Shown here: one piece after another, positions 31,317-40,878 of the stretch
How the letters are laid out: each line of letters opens with the position of its first letter
Position numbering within the stretch: position 1 is the stretch's first letter
Assembly (NCBI GenBank): GCA_949358305.1
Contig: OX442317.1
Span: forward strand, 12,652,186 to 12,716,185
Source: Strigamia acuminata
Taxonomy: Eukaryota; Arthropoda; Chilopoda; Geophilomorpha; Linotaeniidae
Length of the DNA stretch: 64,000 bases
Direction of reading: 5' to 3'
Notes under the pieces: generated by a model
What the model saw: only the letters and a program-made list of their open reading frames with translations
Told to the model about the DNA's origin: nothing
Databases searched by the model: none
Program-made: the position numbers and the translations under genes

Positions 31317-34300
31317 TCAGTCCAGTTCAAGAGCTCTCACATGCTTAACTGATCTTTTCAGTTCACGTCCATCGGGTAGCACCACTTTAATGACTCGGGT
31401 AAAACCATCCTCACCTGGAAAAATCTCCTTTATCCGGGCAAGTGGCCAAAAATAGGGATTTGTTCCTATTTTTTCTAACAACACGATCTGATTCACTTTA
31501 GGGTTTTTGAAATTTTTATCACCTTTGGTCTCATAAAAATTTCGCAATTGCATAAGATAACCTTTTCTCCACACTCTCCAAAATTCCCAAATGAACTGTC
31601 TGCGTTTAATGTCTAATTTTCTTAAATCTGTCTTTTTGATGGCACTCAATTTTTTGTTTATAAGGTATTTTGGTAAACCACCGGTTAAAAAATTTTCAGG
31701 CGCCAAAATTCTGCCTCCATCAACACTGTCGGGAACGTAGGACAAAGGTCTTGAATTTAATACGGAACTAATTTCCAAAGCTAAAGTTTGAAGAGTCTCC
31801 AAATCAACGGTATATCGAAGCAAAGTTTTTCGAAGTTTATCTTTAACTGAACGGACAAGGCGTTCCCATGCCCCTCCCATCCAGGGGGACAGTGGTGGAA
31901 TAAAAGTCCATAACACTCTTTTTTCAGATAGGAAAGTTTGTATGTCCTTGTGACCAATGAGCTTGCCCCATGATTGTAACTCCACACTACCGCGTTCAAA
32001 TGTTTTGCTATTATCTGAGAATATTTTGGCAGGATATCCAAAGCGAGCTCCAAATCGTCGCATTGCTAACAAAAACTTGGGAACAGAAAGGTCTTCGGAC
32101 ACTTCTAAATGTAGGCTTCTTGTCACCATACACGTGAATAAAAGAATATAAACCTTTTTTCGTTCCTTTTTGTTGTTGCCAACATAAATGGGTCCAAGAT
32201 GATCAATTCCAGTGTGTTGGAATGGAGCCGCTGGAGTTACGCGTTCAGTGGGAAGGTCACCAGTAGAAGGGTTATTTCTTGCAAGTTTAGCACGTCTGCA
32301 AATTGCACACTCTCGAATAACTGTTTGAATTGTTTTCCTTCCTCTTATGATCCAAAATTGTTCACGTAAGTGATAAAGAGTTTCACTAATATCACCGTGA
32401 AGTAGTTCTAGATGTGCTTTTCTGATCAACAGTCGTGTTATCCAACTATCGTAATGCAAAATAATGGGATAGACTTCATCAAATGTCAATAAAGATTTTT
32501 TCAAACGGCTATGAAGTCTAAGTAATCCGTTTTCGTCAATAAAGAGTTCGAAATTTCTCAAAGTGGAATGTTTGCTTAATTCTCTTTTGTTTTTCACGTC
32601 TTCGACTTCCTCTAAAAAATGTAGTTTCTGCGAAAGTTTTAAGATCTTCAGTTGGTTTGCCTCCAACTCGAGTGGCGAGAGGGGCTCACCGCGAACAAGT
32701 TGACTTTTCCATCTCATTATGTAGGAAAACACTCTCAAAAGTCGATTGTAGTTGCTAAAACGTCGGAAAAATTTGTAAATAAAATTCTCTTTCACTTGAA
32801 TAGTCATAACAATTAATTTTCTCTCTTCATCGGGTGGGTTTTCCTGTATAACTTCTTTCTTTTCCAGTTTTGATACATCAACTCCGTCCCACCAAAGTTT
32901 ATTGTTCATCAATGTTTTTGAGTTGTGTGGACGGGTCAATAAGTCAGCTGGGTTGAATTCGGTTGGCACATGAGACCATTGCTCAGGCTTGGAAAAGGAA
33001 ATAATTTCCTGAACTCGATTTGAGACATATGGTTTCCAAACATTTTTGTCTGAATTAATCCAGGCGAGTGTAATAGTGGAGTCCGAGTAGTAACGAACTT
33101 CAGTGACGGGATATCCAGGAAGAAAGTTCTCGAGCAGATATTTTGTCATTCTGACTCCAACCACTGCTGCTGTTAATTCGAGTCGAGGAAGAGTAACTTT
33201 TTTGGCCGGCGCAATGCGGCATTTACTTAACAACAATGTTCTTTTGCCCTTCATGTTGACGACAAAAATCGTGCAGCCAAATGCTTTTGTGCTGGCGTCA
33301 CAAAAAACTTCTAGGGTTATTTCCTGACCTGAATAAGTAGTTAACCAACGTTGAACTTTTAGTTCCTTGAGTTGTTGGATGTCGGAATTCCATTCTTCAA
33401 TTTCTTTTTTCTCCAAATCAAGAATCTTTTCATCCCATTTTTTCGTCCGAGCCCAGATCGCTTGAATGAGCAATTTCATTTGCAGAATCACAGGAGCCAA
33501 GAGTCCCATGGGATCGAAAATTGAAGCTAAAAATGAGACAACTTCTCGCTTTGTAATCGGAATTTTTTCAATTTTCGGTATTTTAAACATTATCATGTCC
33601 TTTTCTGTGTCCCAAAGTATGCCGAGCATTTTAATGATTCCAAGACTAGAAAACTCCTCGCCCCGCATTTGGAATCCCTCTTTTTTCAAGTTCTCGAAGA
33701 CGTCTTTACTGCAAGTCGCCCACTTCACAAGGGGAAGTTTTCCGCTGTCTAAAATCATTTTTAACCTCTCGCAATGTGTCGTCGTGTCGGCTGGAAAATC
33801 TCCTCCAGATGTTAAGTCATCCATAAAAATTCCATCATCAAGCGCATCAACTTCTTTGGCGTGTGTTTTCTCAAATTGTTTTGCATGTTTGCGAATGGTT
33901 GCGCATAGGAGGAATGGTGAGGAAATAACACCAAAGGGCACGACGATCATTCTCAGGATCATAATGTTGTTCCACAGATTTTGCCACGAATAAGGCTGTT
34001 TAAAATAATCACGAGCCACCCACAGAAAGCGTAGAAAGTTTCTTTGAGTCGGGTTGATCATAACCTGCAGGAATGCCTGCTTGATATCCGCTATTATCGG
34101 GATGCAATAGAGACGAAATCTCACAATCACAAGAATTAAGTCAGGGTTGAGGGAAGGTCCCGGAAATAAACAGTCATTGAGGGAAAGTTTTCCTTTTTTG
34201 GATGAAGACGCGTTAAACACTACTCTAAATTTGGAAGTATCTCGATCCTCTTTTATGACGGGGTGGTGAGGTATATTATATATCCCCTTCTTGAGAAAAC

Positions 34301-36551
34301 GTTCCTCCTTTGGGACTTCCTCCGCGTGATTTTCCTCGATGTACTGCCACATTGAGTCGTCGTAACGTTTTTTATAGTCCTCATTTGCATCGATTCGTTT
34401 AAGCGTATTTGCGAGTTGATTCATTGCCAACTCCCAATTCGATTCTAACTCTTTTTCCTGTCCATTGAAGGGGAGCATCACTTCATATCTTCCGTCCTCC
34501 AAACGTGTTGTCGTGGATTCGAATCGATCTCGAATAAAGTCGGAATCCTTTTCTCCCGAATCTATCCCGATTGCCTCCAAATTCCAGAGCTTGTCCAACT
34601 TCTCATTTATATCAACGTTGCAAGTGTTGCAACACGTGGTTAAGTCGGCTTCATCATCAAATAAATCGATGTTTCCAGCTGCACCGGTGAGAACCCAGCC
34701 AAATAAAGTGTTTATAAGGCCCAAATCCTCGTTGATTTTCCTCTTGCCGTCTTTGAGAATTTTCCACCAAACATCCACTCCTAATAAAATGTCAATTTGG
34801 GATGTTTTGGCAGGCAATTCTTCAGCCAACTCAAGATTTAATCCTCTCACCTTTTCTATTACAGTGGAGTTTAAAATTCCTTGTACTCTTGGTAGATTTT
34901 CGACCGATAACATTGTCATTTTGATTTCTTGTGTGTCATTTCTGCTTTTCAAAGTAACGTTAAAAACGTCATAATCCGTTGAAGCAGGAGTAGAATCATT
35001 GAAGCGTTGTGTCGTGGCCGAAATGCTGCCGCACTTTTTCAACTTGATTCTTTCTACTAACTCAGTTGTTATGAAAGATCGGTGACTGCCTGGATCTATC
35101 ATTCCTCGGATGTTGTGGGATCCTCCATTTTTGGTTTTGAGGTTCGCAGTGAAGATCATTAATTGAAGAGTCGCGGAGATCGCGCACGAGACGTGTGTTG
35201 TCACTTGTGGCTCCTTGGGCTTCTCGACAATGCTTGATGAATTCTTCACATCCGATTTTCTACAAATGGTGGAGTGGTGTCTTCCGCCACAATGTTTGCA
35301 GGAAAACTTCACTTTACAGTCCCCGACGCGATGGCCAGTTCTAAAACAATTGAAGCAAAGTCTATTCTTTTTGATGATTTCAATCTTCGCATTAACTTCG
35401 AATTCCTTTTTGCATGAACCATTCAAATGGTCTTCTTCACAAAAAATACACTTGATGGTCTTCGAGTTGGAAGATTTGTTGTCTTGTTTGGACTCTCCGG
35501 ACTTCACTTTAGCATTTGATTGCGGCTTAGAATCTTGAGTCGCAGCACACGTGGTCATGGAACCCTTTTGCTTGCCTTTTTCGACTTCAGTTTTCTCCTT
35601 CTTCACTTTTTCAGAATGAGAAGAATTGTCAGTTCTTTCCGCCATAGCTACTTCTTTCAAGAAAAAGTCAAGTAGTGTCATAATGTTCTTGTTTTGAATT
35701 CCATGCACTTGATAAAAACGCAATGCCATTTGAGTTGGAAATTTGCTGATAATATCCGGCATGAGAAAAGCACCTGAAGTTTGTATGGGTATTTTCAACT
35801 GCTCGAGGAGTCTGACGGTTGAAGAAATTTTGGTTAAATTTGTTCTTAACGCTTTAGTTGGATAAACACTTGTAACAATTTTCATTTCTCTAATTGATCT
35901 GATGAGGGCAGTTTGCTGTGCGTCCTCATCCCCGTAGTTTCTCTCCAACTCTTCACGAGCCAAATGGTATGATTCCTCGATCAAGGGAAAAGTGGAAATC
36001 AAAGTGGCTGCTTCACCAACACACATTGTCTGTAGATATTGAAGCTTCTCCACGTCGCTCAAGTCTGGGTCCTTATGTACTGAAGTTTCAAAGTTACTTT
36101 TGAAGGTCTTGTACTTCAAAATGTCCCCATCAAACTTCACAGACTCCAATTTTGGCAACTTCTGGATTTTTCGGAAAGAAGCATTCATTGTCGTATGACC
36201 GCCAGATGCAGTTGACATATTTAGTCGTCCTCCCAGTGTAGGAAGGGACCGTTTCGATACTTCCCAACGTCCGCGGAGAAGATCCACTCTTGTTTGAACT
36301 GCTTCGAGTTTTTCAATGGCTTCAAGATAAAATCCATGTTCAGAATGTATTTGAAGATCATTGAGTTCATTGACAGCACGTGTCTCTCGAATATTTGCTG
36401 TAGATAATAGCGCCTCCAACTCTCCCGGGTCGCTGGTCTGCTCCGATACAGTCAGCAAAGCGGAGAGTGAAGTGAGTAGCGCTTCCCATTTTGTCTCCAG
36501 AATCTCGAGTTGTTCTGGAGTGATCATGTTTTGCACGGAAGGATCTGCCAT
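31317..36551 (-). CDS. gag-pol: Gag-Pol polyprotein of copy F, full length (1744 aa)
   Basis: The frame is open and equal in length to copy B. The one difference seen is H961Q (33671-33669), just after the reverse transcriptase catalytic region; the neighbouring sequence is otherwise unchanged. Tryptophan 1054 is intact, so RNase H and integrase are joined to the rest. With two complete LTRs this is the best candidate for a functional source copy, subject to the unusual D-P-G protease triplet and the lack of a visible polypurine tract. Confidence 0.97.
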   Translation of the reverse strand: MADPSVQNMITPEQLEILETKWEALLTSLSALLTVSEQTSDPGELEALLSTANIRETRAVNELNDLQIHSEHGFYLEAIEKLEAVQTRVDLLRGRWEVSKRSLPTLGGRLNMSTASGGHTTMNASFRKIQKLPKLESVKFDGDILKYKTFKSNFETSVHKDPDLSDVEKLQYLQTMCVGEAATLISTFPLIEESYHLAREELERNYGDEDAQQTALIRSIREMKIVTSVYPTKALRTNLTKISSTVRLLEQLKIPIQTSGAFLMPDIISKFPTQMALRFYQVHGIQNKNIMTLLDFFLKEVAMAERTDNSSHSEKVKKEKTEVEKGKQKGSMTTCAATQDSKPQSNAKVKSGESKQDNKSSNSKTIKCIFCEEDHLNGSCKKEFEVNAKIEIIKKNRLCFNCFRTGHRVGDCKVKFSCKHCGGRHHSTICRKSDVKNSSSIVEKPKEPQVTTHVSCAISATLQLMIFTANLKTKNGGSHNIRGMIDPGSHRSFITTELVERIKLKKCGSISATTQRFNDSTPASTDYDVFNVTLKSRNDTQEIKMTMLSVENLPRVQGILNSTVIEKVRGLNLELAEELPAKTSQIDILLGVDVWWKILKDGKRKINEDLGLINTLFGWVLTGAAGNIDLFDDEADLTTCCNTCNVDINEKLDKLWNLEAIGIDSGEKDSDFIRDRFESTTTRLEDGRYEVMLPFNGQEKELESNWELAMNQLANTLKRIDANEDYKKRYDDSMWQYIEENHAEEVPKEERFLKKGIYNIPHHPVIKEDRDTSKFRVVFNASSSKKGKLSLNDCLFPGPSLNPDLILVIVRFRLYCIPIIADIKQAFLQVMINPTQRNFLRFLWVARDYFKQPYSWQNLWNNIMILRMIVVPFGVISSPFLLCATIRKHAKQFEKTHAKEVDALDDGIFMDDLTSGGDFPADTTTHCERLKMILDSGKLPLVKWATCSKDVFENLKKEGFQMRGEEFSSLGIIKMLGILWDTEKDMIMFKIPKIEKIPITKREVVSFLASIFDPMGLLAPVILQMKLLIQAIWARTKKWDEKILDLEKKEIEEWNSDIQQLKELKVQRWLTTYSGQEITLEVFCDASTKAFGCTIFVVNMKGKRTLLLSKCRIAPAKKVTLPRLELTAAVVGVRMTKYLLENFLPGYPVTEVRYYSDSTITLAWINSDKNVWKPYVSNRVQEIISFSKPEQWSHVPTEFNPADLLTRPHNSKTLMNNKLWWDGVDVSKLEKKEVIQENPPDEERKLIVMTIQVKENFIYKFFRRFSNYNRLLRVFSYIMRWKSQLVRGEPLSPLELEANQLKILKLSQKLHFLEEVEDVKNKRELSKHSTLRNFELFIDENGLLRLHSRLKKSLLTFDEVYPIILHYDSWITRLLIRKAHLELLHGDISETLYHLREQFWIIRGRKTIQTVIRECAICRRAKLARNNPSTGDLPTERVTPAAPFQHTGIDHLGPIYVGNNKKERKKVYILLFTCMVTRSLHLEVSEDLSVPKFLLAMRRFGARFGYPAKIFSDNSKTFERGSVELQSWGKLIGHKDIQTFLSEKRVLWTFIPPLSPWMGGAWERLVRSVKDKLRKTLLRYTVDLETLQTLALEISSVLNSRPLSYVPDSVDGGRILAPENFLTGGLPKYLINKKLSAIKKTDLRKLDIKRRQFIWEFWRVWRKGYLMQLRNFYETKGDKNFKNPKVNQIVLLEKIGTNPYFWPLARIKEIFPGEDGFTRVIKVVLPDGRELKRSVKHVRALELD

Positions 36552-37463
36552 GTTTTCTCTCCTCTCACAAATTCACGGCTGCAAATTGCGAAAAGGAAGA
36601 TAAAATCTCGTTTGACAAAAAACACTTCGCTTTCAATTTTTTAAAAGAATAAAATTTGTTATTTTATCCCCCAAAAATACACAGAATTTTTTCAACGTTT
36701 AATTGCCCAAATGACAAAAAATCAAATGAAAAATGCACAAGAATATCGAGTGTTTTAACAATCAGGGATGCTAAAACACACGAGCGACCTTGACCACGTA
36801 TGAAAAACGTGACTCAAAAAGTCCTACACAAGTTTGAAATATTTTCGGCGATTCGTTTGGAACGAAATTCACACGAAAACCACTATTAAATTTTAACTTT
36901 AATAACTGACAGCCCTTGCAATGAGAGACTGACCAGTAACTAGCATCAAAAAAATCTAAATCTCCCCTGGTTAGGCCAGTTATATGGAGATGCATGCATA
37001 AAATTAAAGAAAACACTAAAACGATTTGCAATAAAATACACTTTTACTAAATTTCCCTTAAGATTAGCATATGAAACAGCAATAACACCAAAAAGAATAC
37101 CCAAAACAATACCCTCATGCAAACAAAACCTCCAAAATAAATGCACTGAATGATAAAACACAAGAAAAGCAATAAATCCAGGGGCGAATCGACTTCTCAG
37201 CACAGCGCGTTGTGTTATCCAAATCCAAGATGGCGACCGTAGAAAATCGTTGCTGGCACTCAAATGTTCGTAATCGACGCACAAAATGTCACCGTTGCGA
37301 CTGTAGTCACATTGAACGACGACACGCTTTGCTGACGACGACACACGAACGTAAATTCCGCTGCTCGAACCAGATGAACAAGCTAACGTATCACTGACGT
37401 AACGGAAACACTCACGAAAAGCAGACGATATCCTGGTCACGTGCACCAAAAGAACGTATTCGA
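36552..37463 (-). other. 5' leader of copy F
   Basis: 912 bases as in copy B. The candidate primer-binding site lies at 37448-37431 on the minus strand, and the LTR-crossing open frame ends at 36946. Confidence 0.85.
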
Positions 37464-39032
37464 TGTTGCGGTCTGTCAACACCAAACAGCTAGGAATGGG
37501 GTTGGGGCTATTTGAATTTCCCGCCTCTTTAAACTCAAGTGATCGTATTGTTAAATTCGTACGAAAACCGCGCTGAGAACACAAATCCGCACTGAAAACT
37601 ATTGATGAATGCATGGAGCATTGATGAGAACACCGATGATTAATATCCAATGGAGTGCTGAATCAATGGCTAATCCAGGGAAAGGCTTAACTACTCACAA
37701 CACATTGAAAACTAAGGTTGAAAATAGAAAACACGGGAGTTAACAAAAAACAACTTGTTTATTAAAAAGTTGGTTGAGAACTGAATAAAATACACTGATT
37801 ACATTGGTTCCTGAGGAACCGCACATGCGCAGTACCCAATTACGGCACGCGCCAAGCCGATAGCGGCGAAATACAGATACACAAAAAACTCCGTTGTCAT
37901 AGCAACGGAGGAAACGAAATCACAGCAAAGTTGTAGTTACATAAAAACTGCACGAAATAAAGATTGCGATATACCAAAATGACCACAAGAATACCAGGAA
38001 TAAATAATCTAATCACAACAATAAGATCAAAACAGTAAAACAGTGCAAACGGAGTGAAAACAATGATCGTCAAGCAGACGATCGAGACAGCCAATCAGCG
38101 TCAAGCAAAATGATGCAATCAAAACATTTGAATTCCGAACGGAATAAAAATGCAAAAAATAGCAAAGAATACTGGTGAAAACACTTCGAAATGAAATAGT
38201 AAATGCAGATTATAAGAATATAAAATACAAAAATAACGGTTACATTGTGTAATCGTCGCTTGGGACAAACATGGCGACCGGCGAACAAAACAAAGGTGTT
38301 GGATCAAACATGGCGTCCGGCGAACATTGCAAAAGCGTCAAAACAATTTGAAATTGGAATAAAAGGCACTTAAAGTAAATAACGAATAAAGTAGTGATTA
38401 AATTACAAGAGTAATTATTAATTCTTATCACAAAATACTGAAGGAAAACACACAAGTTTAATAAATACGAAAATGTTGATCGAACCGAACATTCTCGGCT
38501 ACGCTTTTAAGGCAGCCGACAACGAACGATCGAAACAACCGATCGAAGCAATTTGGGCAGTTCTAATGCATCCAGAAAGAAAGATCAGACTCGAAATAGT
38601 CAGAAATAATAATAAAACAAACTCCAAATGAGTTTTAAAGCACTAAACGAAAGGTTAGAAGACGGAAGCAAAAGTCCGCTAGGAACCGAAACATGACGTA
38701 TCGAACATCGCAAATGTATGCCAGAAAATGAAGAAAACATTAGAACTGCACGCAATAAACACAAAATCAGGGAAAATTAATAGAAAGGTTCAAAAATGCA
38801 CTCAAAAAGACACGAATAAAATAATAGCAAAGTATTAACACTACATTAAATCGAAAAGTGACAATAAAAATCAGTGAAAAACATTTTAATAAGTCAAAAT
38901 TCCTGTAAAGTGAAAAATATCAATTAATTATGAAAAATAAAACACTAAAGGAAAATTAAACAAATCAAAGCAATTAGTAATATTTATTGACACAATCTCA
39001 GCACAACAATTCTTCCACGCTGTCTTGCAACA
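37464..39032 (-). repeat. 5' LTR of copy F at the satellite border (complete)
   Basis: The LTR ends at 39032 with the exact TGTTGC terminus on the minus strand, and satellite DNA begins at the next base. This clean edge shows an ordinary integration boundary for the outer end of the cluster. The other outer end lies left of the window. Confidence 0.96.
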
Positions 39033-39172
39033 TTTGTGCTAAGTCAACTGTGATGAGATCAAAAGTCTATTTTCCCAAATCATTTCTTGGATGTTGCTAA
39101 AACTTACATTAAAGCTTTCTACTAAGGTTTAAACACTATTTCAGAACATTCAGAGACATTGGTCTTGTGATG

Positions 39173-40878
39173 TTTGTGCTAAGTCAACTGTGATGAGATC
39201 AAAAGTCTATTCTCCCAAATCATTGCTTGGATGTTGCTAAAACTTACATTAAAGCTTTCTACTAAGGTTTAAACACTATTTCAAAACATTCAGAGACATT
39301 GGTCTTGTGATGTTTGTGCTAAGTCAACTGTGATGAGATCAAAAGTCTATTCTCCCAAATCATTGCTTGGATGTTGCTAAAACTTACATTAAAGCTTTCT
39401 ACTAAGGTTTAAACACTATTTCAAAACATTCAGAGACATTGGTCTTGTGATGTTTGTGCTAAGTCAACTGTGATGAGATCAAAAGTCTATTCTCCCAAAT
39501 CATTGCTTAGATGTTGCTAAAACTTACATTGAAGCCGTCTACTAAGGTTTAAACACTATTTCAGAACATTTAGAGACATTGGTCTTGTGGTGTTTGTGCT
39601 AAGTCAACTGTGATGAGATCAAAAGTCTATTTTCCCAAATCATTTCTTGGATGTTGCTAAAACTTACATTAAAGCTTTCTACTAAGGTTTAAACACTATT
39701 TCAAAACATTCAGAGACATTAGTCTTGTGATGTTTGTGCTAAGTCAACTGTGATGAGATCAAAAGTCTATTCTCCAAAATCATTACTTGGATGTTGCTAA
39801 AACTTACATTGAAGCCTTCTACTAAGGTTTAAACACTATTTCAGAACATTCAGACACATTGGTCTTGTGGTGTTTGTGCTAAGTCAACTGTGACGTCAAA
39901 TGAGATCAAAAGTTTATTCTTTCAAATTATTGCTTGGATGTTGCTAAAACTTACATTGAAGCTTTCTACTAAGGTTTAAACACTATTTCAGAACATTCAG
40001 AAACATTGGTCTTGTGATGTTTGTGCTAAGTCAACTGTGATGTCAAATGGGATCAAAAGTTTATTCTTCCAAATCATTGCTTGGATGTTGCTAAAACTTA
40101 CATTGAAGCCTTCTACTAAGGTTTAAACACTATTTCAGAACATTCAGAGACATTGGTCTTGTGGTGTTTGTGCTAAGTCAACTGTGATGAGATCAAAAGT
40201 CTATTCTCCCAAATCATTGCTTGGATGTTGCTAAAACTTACATTAAAGCTTTTTACTAAGGTTTAAACACTATTTCAAAACATTCAGAGACATTGGTCTT
40301 GTGATGTTTGTGCTAAGTCAACTGTGATGAGATCAAAAGTCTATTCTCCTAAATCATTGCTTGGATGTTGCTAAAACTTACATTGAAGCCTTCTACTAAG
40401 GTTTAAACACTATTTCAGAACATTCAGAGACATTGGTTTGTGGTGTTTGTGCTAAGTCAACGGTGATGTCAAATGAGATCAAAAGTTTATTCTTTCAAAT
40501 TATTGCTTGGATGTTGCTAACACTTACATTGAAGCCTTCTACTAAGGTTTAAACACTATTTCTAAACATTCAGAGACATTGGTCTTGTGGTGTTTGTGCT
40601 AAGTCAACTGTGATGAGATCAAAAGTCTATTCTCCCAAATCATTGCTTGGATGTTGCTAAAACTTACATTGAAGCCTTCTACTAAGGTTTAAACACTATT
40701 TCAGAACATTCAGAGACATTGGTTTGTGGTGTTTGTGCTAAGTCAACTGTGATGTCAAATGAGATCAAAAGTTTATTCTTTCAAATCATTGCTTGGATGT
40801 TGCTAAAACTTACATTAAAGCTTTCTACTAAGGTTTAAACACTATTTCAGAACATTTAGAGACATTGGTCTTGTGATG
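39173..40878. repeat. 12-monomer higher-order repeat unit (1706 bp), first copy
   Basis: Monomer lengths in order are 140, 140, 140, 140, 140, 147, 147, 140, 139, 147, 139 and 147. Diagnostic variants such as GAAGCCGTCT recur at 39531, 41237 and 42943, exactly 1706 bp apart. The second copy is 40879-42584. The third starts at 42585 and loses five monomers, giving a 993-bp spacing to the next block at 43578. Confidence 0.9.

Larger units (their letters stand above)
29695..39032 (-). mobile_element. BEL/Pao retrotransposon copy F, minus strand, structurally complete with open gag-pol
   Basis: Both LTRs are full and gag-pol is uninterrupted, so this is the most complete element in the window. 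Its 5' LTR borders satellite DNA at 39033; its 3' LTR continues into copy E instead of flanking DNA. The four bases outside the two ends (TTTG at 39033 and GCGA at 31264) do not match, consistent with F being the end unit of a tandem cluster and not a separate insertion. Confidence 0.95.
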
